The position numbers and the translations under genes are program-made. From Daedaleopsis sinensis (Eukaryota > Basidiomycota > Agaricomycetes > Polyporales > Polyporaceae), in contig CM066310.1 in NCBI GenBank assembly GCA_033807695.1, positions 1,612,001 to 1,676,000 on the forward strand: a DNA stretch of 64,000 bases, given 5' to 3'. The notes beneath the pieces are model-generated. The model saw only the letters and a list, made by a program, of their open reading frames with translations, made no database searches and was not told where the DNA came from. The stretch's first letter is position 1. Each line of letters opens with the position of its first letter. This document shows positions 35,988 to 48,361 of the stretch, in pieces.

Positions 35988-36592
35988 TGTTGAACTTGTG
36001 GTTAGTTGTACAGATAGAAGTGTGTTACACGCTATGGACACAGCCTCATACGATACTTCTCTCGGTTATCTCGGTTACCTTTTATCTCTCGTACATTGTT
36101 CCCTATATAGCAACTATTGTACTTTCATTGCTTCTCTTCTTCATTTGTCGTTCTACGTCGCTACAGATCACTTCTCCTTGGTCAGATGATCACTCCTTTA
36201 TTCCTTCTTTAGATATCTCTTTGTTTCTACTGAGTCAGCTACGCACAGCACGACTCAGCTCACTCCGTTCCTCATGAGTCAGCCTCGTACTGCCTGACTC
36301 ATCTCGTCACATGTCTCTCCTCTAGTCGCTTACTCATGCTGCTCCTATACGGTATATAAGGAGGGACTCTTTGGCTCGGACTCCTCAGTCTTTTGCTCAC
36401 TGACTGAGGAGTAAGTACACTCACCTACATATGTTCTCTTATGCTTTACTTACAAGTATCTACAGCGCCCTTCCGTGTGTCTCTAGGTACTTGTTCATCT
36501 ATGCTAAAGTCTTTTGCTCACTGACTGAGGACGCCCTTCCGTGTGTCTCTAGTCGTTGCGTCTCTTTGCCTTCACAGGTTCAGACTTCATCA
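35988..36592 (+). repeat. 3' LTR of the copia element
   Basis: 605 bp, identical to the 5' LTR at a constant offset of 8054 except for one base; followed by the duplicated TTAGT. Confidence 0.95.
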
Positions 36593-36669
36593 TTAGTAAC
36601 TTCACTAACTCGCCTCTATTTCTACGCGACAAACATAGCTCTCCCCAGTTTATGTTGAGAACAATCGTT

Positions 36670-37260
36670 CTACGACTGTACGAAGTCGCTGCTTTGCCAA
36701 CCGTAGGTCAATGTCAGCCTCGTGCTCAAACTGTAGTGTACGCATCAGATATCGTTCTCCACCCCTGCTAACCCTACTTACTGATTTTGCATAGCGTCCG
36801 TCAGCTCGTGATTCGGATGGGGCTGTAGACAATGAAGGTGAGTACGCGTTCGCGGTCTGAGTACACCACTGACCTCGTGGCAATGAAATCGCCAGCTCGA
36901 CGGCACACCCGGGCCTGGGACAAACACCCGAGCAGATCCCCGCCCGCCTTTGCGTCCCTTCCGGCCTGTTTGGTAGACGAATCCGAGCGCGGTCATCGCC
37001 TGTGGCCAAGGTTAGAGCGGCCGGTTTGCTACACGCGATCGTTCTACTCACCGCGACGAAATCGTCCCAGTGCAGGCGTCCTCGATCGCCGTGGCTGATC
37101 TTGAACAGAGACGCAAAAACCTGCGGCCACTACGGTCAGTACCACCAAACGGGCCATTTGAGCACTTCGTACTGACGTGATACAGCTTGCGCTTGACGAC
37201 GATCACCATTGGTGGGGCGGTACCGAGGCCTCTGGAGGTGCAGGAGCTGCACAGAGGCAT
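36670..37260 (-). CDS. Small agaricomycete protein of unknown function (giant-element resident)
   Basis: Predicted start at the ATG at 37258-37260, three introns. The joined frame reads VIVVKRKLYHV, FASLFKISHGDRGRLHWDDF and VAAMTALGFVY, then after introns PHPNHELTDAMQNH and LTLTYGWQSSDFVQS, stopping at 36670-36672. The arrangement (K-R-LY-VF, W-DF--AM--GF, PHP, a basic helix, YGW and F) matches a family I have often seen as short proteins or C-terminal domains in agaricomycete genomes, without known function. It lies just beyond the copia 3' LTR. It may be a trimmed copy, since an N-terminal region is usually present. Splice sites near 37165 and 36850 are clear GT-AG pairs; the rest is inference. 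Confidence 0.5.
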
Positions 37261-37651
37261 CGTCCTCGACTCGCCGGCGGCTATGCTCGCCCCGCCATGA
37301 TAGAGTTCGTCGGGGAGCCTGCCAGCTGATCGTCGGGGAGCCTGCCAGCGACATCTCCCCGACGAGCACTATCACGGCGAGCACCCCCCACAGCTGCGCT
37401 CGGTAACGTTGCACTGGTAGAGTGCAAGGCTACCTACTCATCCACGACCACCCTGCATCTGCGGACACCACGCGTCCACGCACCCCAACCCCACGTCCGT
37501 ACCGCCACACGACGCGTGTCCGCGTCCACCACGCGTCCACCACAGTACGCATCCTCGTCGCCTACCTCGGTGGCCGCAGGCCGAACACGTCCTCCCGCAC
37601 CGCACGTCCGCCCGCACGACCCGTCCGGCGGCAAGACCAGTCCTCCCACCA

Positions 37652-37960
37652 CGTGTACGACCTCCGCGCCCCCCAAACGTCCACCACAGCACGCGGGCCC
37701 TCAGATGGGCGTATAAGACACCTCCGCGCGCACACACCGCGTCTTCCAGCACCCGTCTTCCAGCACCACGGCTGCGTCCAACATGACGCGTCTGTGGGCA
37801 CGCGCGCGCGCCCGCGCGCATGACAGTGCACGGGCGTGCGTCCCCCGTCGCACGTTGCACGTGTACAACCTCCGCGCCCCCCACACGTCCACCACAGCAC
37901 GCGGGCCCTCAGATGGGCGTATAAGACACCTCCGCGCGCACACACCGCGTCTTCCAGCAC
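37652..37960. repeat. Tandem duplication, about 208 bp apart
   Basis: A block of about 100 bp (CGTGTACGACCTCCGCGCCC ... TCCAGCAC) at about 37652-37755 recurs with few changes at about 37860-37960. Its end forms the start of the 144-bp array that follows. Confidence 0.7.
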
Positions 37961-38505
37961 GACGGCTGCGTCCGACATGACGCGTCTGTGGGCACGCGCG
38001 CGCGCACGCGCGCATTACAGTGGAACGCAGCCGTGGTGCGTCCCCTGTCACATGACGCGGCCGCCCCCACGGATACGGCCTAACGCCCTCGCGTCTTCCA
38101 GCACGACGGCTGCGTCCGACATGACGCGTCTGTGGGCACGCGTGCGCGCCCGCGCGCATGACAGTGGAACGCAGCCGTCGTGCGTCCCCCGTCACACGAC
38201 GCGGCCGCCCCCACGAATACGGCCTAACGCCCTCGCGTCTTCCAGCACGACGGCTGCGTCCGACATGACGCGTCTGTGGGCACGCGCGCGCGCATGACAG
38301 TGGAACGCAGCCGTCGTGCGTCCCCCGTGACACGACGCGGCCGCCCCCACGAATACGGCCTAACGCCCTCGCGTCTTCCAGCACGACGGCTGCGTCCGAC
38401 ATGACGCGTCTGTGGGCACGCGCGCGCGAATGACAGTGGAACGCAGCCGTCGTGCGTCCCCCGTGACACGACGCGGCCGCCCCCACGAATACGGCCTAAC
38501 GCCCT
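37947..38505. repeat. Minisatellite, four copies of a ~144-bp unit
   Basis: Units start with GCGTCTTCCAGCACGACGGC at 37947, 38091, 38235 and 38371 (spacing 144, 144 and 136). Each ends CGGCCTAACGCCCT. Differences are few and largely in a CG-alternating stretch (GGGCACGCGCGCGC) whose length varies between copies. Confidence 0.88.
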
Positions 38506-40055
38506 TACGATCCGCGCGTGTGCCATTGCCCCGCCTGACGGCGCATCCGCTCTCATCCGCGCACTAGAAACATGCCTTCAGACTCCCTCATAGCGTCCCC
38601 CGACAACGCGCCGGGGTATACGACGCGTTCGTGTACCCGCTGCGCCCGTCGACACGACGCGTCCGCCACAGCCACCCTGCCCCGGCGCGTTGTCGTCCCC
38701 CCGCTGTCCCCTGCTCCCTCCACATTGTCTGTCCGACTACATCTCGCGTCCGCAGACACACGCGTTCCAAGTGGCTAAAACAACCACGGTGAGTGGCTTG
38801 GTCCAGCGGATCTCGAGCGATCCCCTCTCACCTGCCACCTTCGGCTACAGCGGGCCTGTGACCTCCAACGCAGCTACATCTGCTGTCCCATGGACTCACA
38901 CGACCTGTGGGTTACCCGTGCTGGCAGCAGCCTCGAGCCGGTGCGCGCCCCCCGCCCTCTCCGTTGTCGTGCACGGTGCTGCAGACACGGTATGCGCTCT
39001 CAGTCACAACTGCGGGACGCGTCACCGCGCACGGCCGACTGCTGTCGTGAAGCTCGGCCCAGGGGTCCTCGCCTTCCACCCCCTCCTACACCGTGCTACA
39101 CGCGTTGTGTGGGCCGCAGGCGCGTCCCCGCCGTCCCCGCCGTCCTACACCCTGCGCCGGAATCGGTGGTCGGTCTCAGGCTCGGCGGGTGCACGCATCA
39201 CAGCGCCGTCCGGGCCTTCTGCGCCCTCTGCTGGCTAGAAATGCTAGGGTCAGCGCATTCGTGCACTGCTTCCCTCGAACAGCCCACTAACCTGTATATG
39301 ACGGGCGTGTAGGGTTGCGGCCCGATGGTTCAGGTTGCCATCCGCGCGTCATACTGCCCGAAACAGGGGTCGCGCACACATGGGCCTTCCACTTGCAGCC
39401 GTCCTCGGCCTCCGCCCTCTGCCATCCACGCGTGCCACCGAGAGCAACACAATGTCTCCGTAACCGCGTACCTGCGCCGCGGAGCTCGACGGTCGGTCAT
39501 CTTCACACATCTGCCGGGCATGCGACTTACCCTTGTAATTCCTTTCACCAGCTGGGAGCCGAAGCGAGCGGTTTGGCTATGACTCTCTGCCATGCGCGTT
39601 TACATTACCATTTCGGGTGAGTTATCGCGGGCGTCTGCATTACCTGATTGGGTGGAACAAAGTCGGCGTCGAGTGGGGGGCGAAGTACGTGCCTCTGATT
39701 CGACGTTCCGCTTGGCTATGTTCGGGTGACATGGAATGGGCGCCGTCATGGCTCTGCACACGTATTAGCTTACATCTGCGACCTCAATGCCATTCCCACT
39801 CATCTCGCGATCGCCGATATCTGTCCTCTTCGAGTGTTCCGCCCGTCTTCGTCGTGCTGCACGTTCAGATATAGTCTACGCATGTATATGTCATAATTCG
39901 GGGAGACAACAGTTCGAGTTCTTGCTACACGTCGCTCTGGCGGTACGCTAGCGTTGCAGGTGCTATTTCTTTTGGCTATGTACACTTACTTACCTCGCGC
40001 TCCTGAAAGATAGGTAAATAAGCATGTATCAACGTCGTCTTACGCGAAGTCGGAC

Positions 40056-43000
40056 TCACAGGCGAGTAAGCAACCCTTTGAGGGTCTCGAGGTCTACAAC
40101 CTGGGTCCCGTTTTCATCAGACATTGCTTGGGCCCAGGCCTCTTGGAATTCCTCACGCTCGCGCTCGAGGTGCGATTGGCCGTTGGCTACATTTCGGTCG
40201 TGTTCGATCTGTGTGGTCAGTGCATCAAGCTCGTGTCCGAAGAACAAGAGTTCGTAAGCCTTGTCGTTCCGGGCGATGATCGTCGAGTTCCCGGCTGCTA
40301 CCGCTATCGGTCGGGTGTGGAAACGCGTGATCCAGTCGGCCTCGTCCACGTCCCACACATCATAGTACTGGCACCCACCCGCGGTGAGGGCCTCGTGTAG
40401 CGCGGGGACGGACGTCAGATCGAGCTCTCCATTGTGGTTCAACGCGACACAGGTCATGACCTTCGGGCGCGCTCCGTCCTGGTCACAGATTAGACAGCTC
40501 GGATGTAACACTGCAGTCGTGCTCACCTTGTCGTAGAGCACGATGTTGATGTGGTTAGGGCGTTGGGGACGATCCAGCAGCTGTTGTAGTTCTGATGTAT
40601 TACGAACAGGTACTTTGTCTAAGCCTTATTGCAATAGGAACAGGCAGGGCATATGATGTATTACGAAGCCCTGGGGAGGTCCTGGGCACCATCAGCTTGG
40701 CAAACCCAATTAGGCAAAAGGGCACAAAATGCTTGATATCTGGCAAATTAAGCACATCAAAGGCTTATCTCTATAGATAATAGCACTATTAGGCCTGTCC
40801 TGGGCGCGCCTTTGGGCGCTTATTCTCGTTCCAGCATTCCCACACCTCCTGCACCTGATTAGATAATTTGCTGGGGGGCTACTATAGGTGGGGGATTGGT
40901 TCCACTATTGCTCCCTCAATTCTGGATGGATTTGGATGGTTGTAGGTGCATTGGAAAGGTATTAAAAGGGACGTTTAAGTGCATTATAGAGGGGGTATAC
41001 TCCAGCTACATGCATGCTATAAATTGCGACCTGATAGGCATAAATGCAGGTTTTCATTGGGGTATAGCCTACTTAATTCTAGGTGGGCATATGGGTGTTC
41101 TATCTTCCTAGAATACAGTACAAGAGCACTCTCCAACAAGCCCATGATCATAGAATTTGATCCAGTGGTTGGGGAGATATACTTTCCCTGCCCCATAAGG
41201 AGGAGGAGGGGTCAGTGTATCTCTACTAATTATGGTCAGAATTCTTTCCAGTTTTTTGGAATACACTCTACATATATACTAGATGTAGGGTGGCTATAAG
41301 TCCTGGTCATATAATATCAAGAGCTATATATAGGAGGCAACTAATACTTCAGCCACAGAGGTGTTCCATCCTAAATATAATGTGCAGTTCGTGATGGACA
41401 CTGATGGTAAATATATTGCTGGAAAACCACAGCATGTATCTTTCTAACGGTATAAATATCATGGAAATTGATCCACAAAATCATCCGGTATTACCATCCT
41501 CTCCTCCTGCCCTTCATGTACTCTAATTACCCTCTAAAACCTCTATTTCTGCATGAATGTGCTTACTGCTATGTGGCTCTAGTAGCTACATTTACTGCTT
41601 AACAACCTATGACCAGAACTCATGCATAGACTGTGTACATGTACAATTATATTGCCGGACACTGTGTCTGTGGCAGGTGTCTTAAAGTGTCTTAAAGTGT
41701 CTTAAAGTCTTAATCTGTGTATGGGCCACATATCATGCAATTCTTCACTGTTTCCAATAAATTTGTACTCATTCAATAGGTACTGAAGGTGATTATGTGT
41801 ATGCAACATCAGATCTTTGGTAGTGTCATGCAAAAAAATAATTGTGGTGCAGACCACTTGAGACACACATATATCTGCACTAACAGCTTGGTATACCAGA
41901 CTACTACATGTGTAGAATCAGATATCTAGTTCTTCTTCTGTGGGTCCAATTTTGGGCACACAGATACAATATGTATGTAGCTATCCATCAGCAAAGAGAG
42001 CATGAGATTTAGTTAACGATTCATAGAGATATAAGCGTATGCCTATTTAATGGGGTCAGGAGGAGAGGGTGGTGGTACCGGATGGTTTTGTGGATCAATT
42101 TCCAAGTATATATGTAGAGTGTATTCCAAAAAACTGGAAAGAATTCTGACCATAATTAGTAGAGATACACTGACCCCTCCTCCTCCTTATGGGGCAGGGA
42201 AAGTATATCTCCCCAACCACTGGATCAAATTCTATGATCATGGGCTTGTTGGAGAGTGCTCTTGTACTGTATTCTAGGAAGATAGAACACCCATATGCCC
42301 ACCTAGAATTAAGTAGGCTATACCCCAATGAAAACCTGCATTTATGCCTATCAGGTCGCAATTTATAGCATGCATGTAGCTGGAGTATACCCCCTCTATA
42401 ATGCACTTAAACGTCCCTTTTAATACCTTTCCAATGCACCTACAACCATCCAAATCCATCCAGAATTGAGGGAGCAATAGTGGAACCAATCCCCCACCTA
42501 TAGTAGCCCCCCAGCAAATTATCTAATCAGGTGCAGGAGGTGTGGGAATGCTGGAACGAGAATAAGCGCCCAAAGGCGCGCCCAGGACAGGCCTAATAGT
42601 GCTATTATCTATAGAGATAAGCCTTTGATGTGCTTAATTTGCCAGATATCAAGCATTTTGTGCCCTTTTGCCTAATTGGGTTTGCCAAGCTGATGGTGCC
42701 CAGGACCTCCCCAGGGCTTCGTAATACATCATATGCCCTGCCTGTTCCTATTGCAATAAGGCTTAGACAAAGTACCTGTTTGTAATACATCAGAACTACC
42801 ACAGCTAGTGGACGATCAATGATGGTCCGGTGCTCGCGCATCATGTTGATCATCGATTGCTGCGCAGGCAGGGCGCCCCAGTACGTCGACACTTCGAGCG
42901 TCTGTAGGTGCTTGCCGAACGTCGGCCACAGCGCGTAGGTAACGCGAACTAGGATGATGTTGATCACCATGGTCGCAGACAGCCTGTACTCCTCGGTGTA

Positions 43001-44484
43001 CGGCAACCACGATCCGAGGTCTACAGACCAGTACTCGAGGTCGTTGACGGTCTTTCCGAGCGCGCGGAGGGTGGTGACGATGACCGGGACCGTCGAGAGG
43101 TCGCATTTGACCGGGTCCGCGAAGGTGTGCTCGGTGATACTTATCCTCCTTGGGTTCAGGCTGCCCGTTGATAGACTGTGAACGCGTCAGCCGATGACGA
43201 GCAGTATGAATGGGCGGACGTACGGGTCGCTTGAACACGACGGTCACTAGAAATGAGGCAGCCACCGCCTCGGCTGCGTTCGAGTTCCCTGCGACACGCG
43301 GGACTTCAGTAGCCGGGGTGGGGGCCTGCTCGCCCTGTGCCTGCGCCCGAATGTGAACGTCCGTCCCTTTCGTCATGCCAGTGTGCCATGCTTACGTTCC
43401 GGAGCTCGCCAGCTCGCGTAGCGTTATTCGTAGTGCTCGCCCTATGGCCCGTGCCGTTGCCCTTGCGAAACGCCCTCCCGCGGGCCTGTGGTTGAACGTT
43501 GTCAGCGTGCGAGGGGGGATACATCCACGCAAACGTACTTTGTTCCCGCCGCGTCCGCTCCGCTGCTGCCCGCCGCCCTACATATCGCGAGTCAGTTAGG
43601 CACCCAACGGGCGAGATGAGCGAGTACATACTTTCGTGACAGCGCGCCCATCGGCTTTCTTTGCGCTCTGGGCCGTTGGTCTTCCGACACCCGCGGCGGG
43701 GCCCGCGCGGGCACCAGCGGTGATGCGCTCGAGCTCAGCGCACTGGTGATATATCTGGTCGCGCCCCCCCGCGAGATCGATAGCCATAGCCTCGTCGTCC
43801 TCGACGTCGCTCATCTGCATCGCGTCCATCTTCTGCAGCATGGCGGCCTGGGACGGTATGCTGGCGGTGCCCCCCGCGAGCTCCACGGCGAGCTTCCAAT
43901 CGTCGTTCCCACCACTGACGGGGTTGAAACGTTGGACTATCGCGTCCGACGTGCGGTTGTCTTGGGGCGCGGCATGATTGGAGGTAGCGAGCACGCGGGA
44001 TGCGCTTGTGGCAGTCGGCTGGCCCGAGTCGGTCGCGATCTGCTCGAGGATGCGGGCGTGAAGATCCGCGGGCACGCTTGGCTGCGGCAGCCACATAACC
44101 TCCTCGCAATTCTCGGACATATGCTGGCAATCCGTCAGTATTCGAACTGTGGACATCACTTAAGGAACTCACCCTGTGTCCCCATTGCCCCGCTCGGTCC
44201 GTGCGATACGCGACAAACGCCATGAGCTTGGGCCATTGTTCGCCGCAGGCGAGGCAGTGATCGGGGGCCTTGGGACGACGAGCATCGGCGTCGGTGTGGG
44301 CGAGGAGGCGCAATTCCATGCTGTACTCGCTTTTGGAATTCGTGCTCATCGGGCGCACGAACACCATCGTACCGAGACGGGCGGGGAGGCCCAGAGCGGG
44401 AGCTTGAGTCGATTGGCGCGAGTATGGTGTGGCCGGATGGTTGTAGCTCGGCAACTCGGTCACTCGCAGGCGTACCTTGGGCAT
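40056..44484 (-). pseudogene. Unknown giant-element gene, interrupted by the 2236-bp element
   Basis: Starts at the ATG at 44482-44484 (MPKVRLRVTELPSYNHPATP). The first exon has a cysteine pair in HCLACGEQWPKLMAFVAYR. After a 50-nt intron come CEEVMWLPQPSVPADLHARI, an acidic helix (QMSDVEDDEAMAIDL) and a Gly/Arg-rich basic tail spread over small exons (43420-43620). The long last exon contains VNDLEYWSVDLGSWLPYTEE and PAQQSMINMMREHRTIIDRP up to the insertion at 42817. It resumes at 40574 with QRPNHINIVLYDKVSTTAVL, HPSCLICDQDG and KAYELLFFGHELDALTTQIE, and stops at 40056. The 7-bp duplication GACGATC lets the frame rejoin. I do not recognise the family. Cysteine pairs hint at a zinc site. Treating all exons as one gene is an inference; a split near 43300 is possible. 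Confidence 0.5.
40575..42810 (-). mobile_element. 2236-bp long-inverted-repeat element, copy B
   Basis: Same length as copy A, nearly identical and in the opposite orientation. It is flanked by a 7-bp duplication GACGATC (40568-40574 and 42811-42817) and inserted in a cargo gene of the giant element. Terminal arms, inner inverted pair and TTAAGACAC repeats are all conserved. The identical length and rare differences (for example GATTAGATAATTTG here against GATTAGGTAATTTG in one arm of copy A) point to recent spread. Confidence 0.88.
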
Positions 44485-44871
44485 GTCGTATAAAGTCTAG
44501 CGGAGAGTATACGGAGGGGGTAGTTGCAGGTCGCGGGAGACGAGAGAGGAACGGTAGCGCGAGGGAGGACAAACTAAAGTAGTCCCACAGCGGGGGCGAC
44601 TGACTCACCTTGAACGGGTTTTATCCCCCAAAATCATCGCTTACACCCCCGTATCTTCGGTTTGGGCTGAAAATTTCGGATCAGACTAGTGCGGCCGAAT
44701 GGCGTTCAGGTTCCCGCGTGGATACGGGCGACTTGGTTCAGCGCCGAGTCCGAACGATCGTATGGAGGCGGTACGAACACCTGATAAACCTATGGTACTC
44801 GGCCGGGTCTTCGTTTTATCGAACAGCTTGGGTCAGCCCAGACGTGGCTCAAGCCTCGCGCACGGACCCAC

Positions 44872-46109
44872 TTACAAACGGCGCCGGGGCCCCCCCGACA
44901 GCGTAACGTCATCCTCGTCCCCCTCCCGGCGCCGTTTCATCCCCTGCGCGTGCAAAGGTACGTTCCCTCCTTCCTCCCCACCATCCCTGCCCACTTGCTC
45001 GTGCTCGAGCTGCCCGGGAGCGTACATTGTAGAGACTGTAACTACCGCTCGGTGTGCTGTCGGACCGATGTTGTCTATTTGGACGGGGGTTGCTGCAACG
45101 ACGAGTGGCATCAGGTCGTCGACTTGGCCCGCTTGAACGTCCGCGAAGACCGTGTCGCGTTCTCCGGTGGTGTGCACGTTGTACTCGGGGCTGATGGCTG
45201 CGACGAGGTTGGCTGTGGTCTGCGGGAGCCCGGTGTTAGCGTAGGCCACAAAGGTTGTCATGTACGTACCGTCGTGTCGACTTCGAACTCCCTGGGGGCG
45301 TCTCCATATTTGGGAACGTGCCGGTTCCGCTCAAGGGCTACGAGATGGCGTCCCAGGCCTATGGTGATGGAGACGAGGGGGTCTTTCAGCAAAATGATGT
45401 CGACGTCGGGCTCGACAACGATGCCGCCGAATGCGGAAACTCGCGCCCAGTCTTGCTCATCGGGGAACCACATGTCCAGGTTCGTCGTCCAACCGTTCAG
45501 TCGAGCGAGAAATCCAGGGTTGTCTGCCAAAACTACGTCGTTCATGTCGCCGAAATTGATGAGGTGGACTGTAGGCAGGGCCCCGTTCTTCGCATTTCTG
45601 AGCGCGAGCGACAGTCCCAAGGTTGAGTGAGAACGCACCTCCGTCCACAAGTAGCACTGTACCGCCCGTGCTCCCACTTCCTTCCTCTCGTCGTGCATCG
45701 CCAGCTCCTTCGGTACCGTCGGGAATCCCCTCTGTCGGTAGCAGTAATCGAACTCGTACCCGAACAAGAGGCAATCACCGTCGTCGACGTCGAGTTCTCG
45801 GATGAGGACGGTGACCCCGCCATCGACGGCGGAGATGATGTACTTTTGAAGGGAGTAGGTAGCCCAGTCGCCGTACTGATATCGAAAAACGTCCACGAGG
45901 TTGAGCTCGTTGGTACTGTTGACGAGCCACGGGATGTCGGCGAGGGATATCGCTTCGTTGACTTGTAACTCGACGACGCGATAGAGGGGAAGGTCCCCCT
46001 TCTGGCGCAGGATGAGGGTGCGTGGGATGCATACAGTGGGGACGAGGCGTACCTGGAGCCAGCAGACAACTCGAACCAGAACCTTCTTCGGTGAGGGCGG
46101 GATTTCCAT
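44872..46109 (-). CDS. Unknown protein (giant-element resident)
   Basis: Start at the ATG at 46107-46109 (MEIPPSPKKVLVRVVCWLQV). The first part, about 280 codons, is one long open stretch down to 45258 and may contain one small intron near 45600. It includes NEAISLADIPWLVNSTNELN, VTVLIRELDVDDGDCLLFGY, PTVHLINFGDMNDVVLADNP and DIILLKDPLVSITIGLGRHL. A 47-nt intron (GTACGT...CGCAG) leads to NLVAAISPEYNVHTTGERDT and a basic tail (MKRRREGDEDD). Stop at 44872. Alternating hydrophobic and acidic blocks suggest a globular alpha/beta protein; the overlapping stop/start at 45258-45261 is best explained by the intron. I recognise no family. It lies in a minus-strand series of four genes, all transcribed away from the KDZ transposase. 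Confidence 0.55.
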
Positions 46110-46382
46110 GGAGGCAGACGGTGGTCGGGTTCAGAAAGACACGGGCTACGGGCGTCAGTGATACAAAGCGCGGTTCATGTCAGCCTCTTCCTTCTACGAT
46201 TGAACCGAGCCCTGCGGGTGTATTTACGCATCCAGCTAGTACATAAGAACGAGTGACGATGTGCTATGCGGCGCTGAGACTGATCTATCGTGCTTCGTAA
46301 CCCTAAGTCGCTCTCCCCTTGCCCTTCTTCTGTCTGTCCCTGTTCGAAATCAGTTCTGGCTTATCATCGAGTAAGCATCAAC

Positions 46383-48174
46383 TTACGCCATTAGGAGGAC
46401 CATCTTCTCCGTTGGGATGGAACCACGCGCTGACACCCTCAACGGCTCCCCGTGCGCGTCGGGCATAGACACCCCAGCGACGGCGGCGACCTTGCGCTTC
46501 TTCCGACCTCCTAAAGGGCCCGTTCGAGCAGTCTTACCACCGGCCATAACTCGCTTGTTGTGTCCCACCGCGACGGACGGAGTAGTGTACACCAAACCAT
46601 CTACCTCGTCCCCGCCGTCTGGAGGAGTGATATCGGCGTCTATACTTCCTATTTGGGACTCCTCGTCTTGTGCTGCCTCCTCGGACGCCGGCCCGGCTGA
46701 GTTCTGGGCTTCGAAAATGGGGTTCGCCGGATATATGTCGTCGTCGTCGTCGAAGGCGGGGCCCTCTATACGATCAGAGACGGCGTGAGAACAGACTTTG
46801 ATGACGTATAGACAGCACGAACCGGGTGAGGCCGCGCGGCTTCCCAGGGCAGCCCGGGACGTCGAAGGCTCAGGCGTGCTGCGCGGCGCGGTGGTGGAGC
46901 CCCCGGAGAGGGCTTCGTGCGTCATCTGAGGGACAAACGTCACAGGAGGAATGACTGTAGGAGAAACTGGTGTGAGAGGTGGTCATAGTGTGCGCGCGTG
47001 ACTCACCCTTCTTGAATTCCACTAACAGTTGCTCGATGGGGGTCAATTCGTCCCTCGTCGCGCCTGCATACAAGCGTGAGTGATTGCCTCGAGGCATGAA
47101 CCCACTGATCTCACCGGCACGAGATTGTGCTAACCATAGATTGAGGATTAACGGCAGTGCCGTCGCCGGCGCGCCCAACGTTCTCAAAAGCATTTGGGTG
47201 AAATCCTCGCCGAGGCGATTCCGCCCTTCAGAGTGGCTACAGCGATGGGGATTAGCAATCGCATGCAGACCAGTTCGATTTGGTGACGTACATGTAGTAC
47301 CGCTGCATACCAGTCTCGTCTGGTCCGCCTACGTAGATCGAACCTCCCCAATTCGCCACCGTGCGCAAGGTTTTCATGACTTCTTGGATCCAAAGAGCGA
47401 TGTCCTCAGGAGATCTGTCATTCATGAGTATGCCTAGCCGTTTCAAGAAAACGTGACTCACGGAGGGAACAGGCTGGCGAACACTTCGCTGTCCTCGTCG
47501 TCGTCATCACCGCTGTCAAACACGCTCGCGTTGGCCGACTGGCTCGTCGATTGATTGCCGGACAGAGAACGCGCTTGCTCTTCGTATGGGGCTTGCTCTG
47601 CGGGGGACATTCCATGCCACGCCAAAGCGGCTTCTCGTCTCAGCGTGCCTACGTCGTAATGACGCCTGTTCGGGCCTTCCACGACCCCGACTTCAGAGTT
47701 CTTGTACGTCTTTTGAAACACGTCGAGGCCGGTGGGCGTCCTCGGTTTCTTGCTCGTCTTCAGGGCAGGAATCGCAGGCATCTGGACACGCGCTGTCTTC
47801 TTTTGCTTGTGCTTGAGGACGTGCATCCGGTTCAAGATGGTCTTGGAGCGGGCAGATGACACACGGTTCTCAGCTCTGGGGGAACTACTCACCTCTTTCA
47901 TCCCGGTATAGCGAGCTGCGTGTTCCTCAGCAGTTTCGGGCGGAACTCGGACCGGCACGGGCTTCTTCTTCTTATTCGCGGTCTTGCAACGCTTGGCGTA
48001 CTGAGCATCGGTCTCCCCGGGGTACGGCGGGAAGTTCTTTTCCTTGAACCGTTGGTATATGATCAACGATGCCTCTTCTGGGCCTTGGGCCCCACGTTCG
48101 GCGATGATAGTTTGGATCTGCGGAGACAAGAAAAGCTCGTCGGCGTACCGACGCTCTTCCTCAGTCCAGCGCAT
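46383..48174 (-). CDS. Protein with an HMG-box-like segment (giant-element resident)
   Basis: Start at the ATG at 48172-48174 (MRWTEEERRYADELFLSPQI). The N-terminal half is basic (CKTANKKKKPVPVRVPPETA). It contains a stretch at about 47570-47730, TPTGLDVFQKTYKNSEVGVV then REAALAWHGMSPAEQAPYEE, with the spacing of an HMG box (an F and Y, a W in helix 2, then S--E--PYEE-A), but divergent. Downstream exons read SPEDIALWIQEVMKTLRTVA, NWGGSIYVGGPDETGM, PATALPLILNLWLAQSRAGE and an acidic, disordered C-terminus with a GGRKKRKV nuclear-localisation-like run. About four introns. HMG-type proteins bind or bend DNA, so a role in transposition or chromatin targeting is possible but inferred. I do not recognise the C-terminal half. 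Confidence 0.55.
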
Positions 48175-48361
48175 GGTGAGATAAGTTAGCGATGGAAGAG
48201 GCGCATATCGGGCGGGTCATGTCTTCAAGGCGCTCAAGCAAAATAACAATACTGGGCACGTGACGTTAGTTTCGCATTATTTACCGCAAGATGAAGCACT
48301 CACCAAAGCGGATCTGATTCTGGGTCACTGTTTCGTCATCTGTATATTACAGAACGATGTA

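Larger units (their letters stand above)
27934..36592 (+). mobile_element. Ty1/copia LTR retrotransposon (8659 bp with nested insert)
   Basis: Two 605-bp LTRs (27934-28538 and 35988-36592), beginning TGTTGAAC and ending CTTCATCA, differ at one position (T at 28427, C at 36481). A 5-bp duplication TTAGT flanks the element (27929-27933 and 36593-36597). The polyprotein order is protease-integrase-RT-RNase H, which defines copia. One long-inverted-repeat element (31031-33266) has inserted into it. The single LTR difference in 605 bp indicates a recent insertion. Confidence 0.95.
37261..40055. other. GC-rich, repeat-laden region without a recognised gene
   Basis: Very GC-rich from about 37400 to 39300, with CACGCGTCC-type words everywhere and two sets of tandem repeats. 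Open frames on both strands here are products of base composition. From about 39300 to 40055 the composition is ordinary, but no motif or spliced gene is convincing. Confidence 0.6.

Noticed and set aside
37947..38505. CRISPR-like array.
   Set aside because: The units are whole ~144-bp tandem copies without unique spacers, in eukaryotic DNA; it is a minisatellite.
37400..39250. Long overlapping ORFs on both strands as protein genes.
   Set aside because: They follow from extreme GC content and the 144-bp tandem repeats; peptides are low-complexity Arg/Thr/Pro runs and no spliced gene is coherent.
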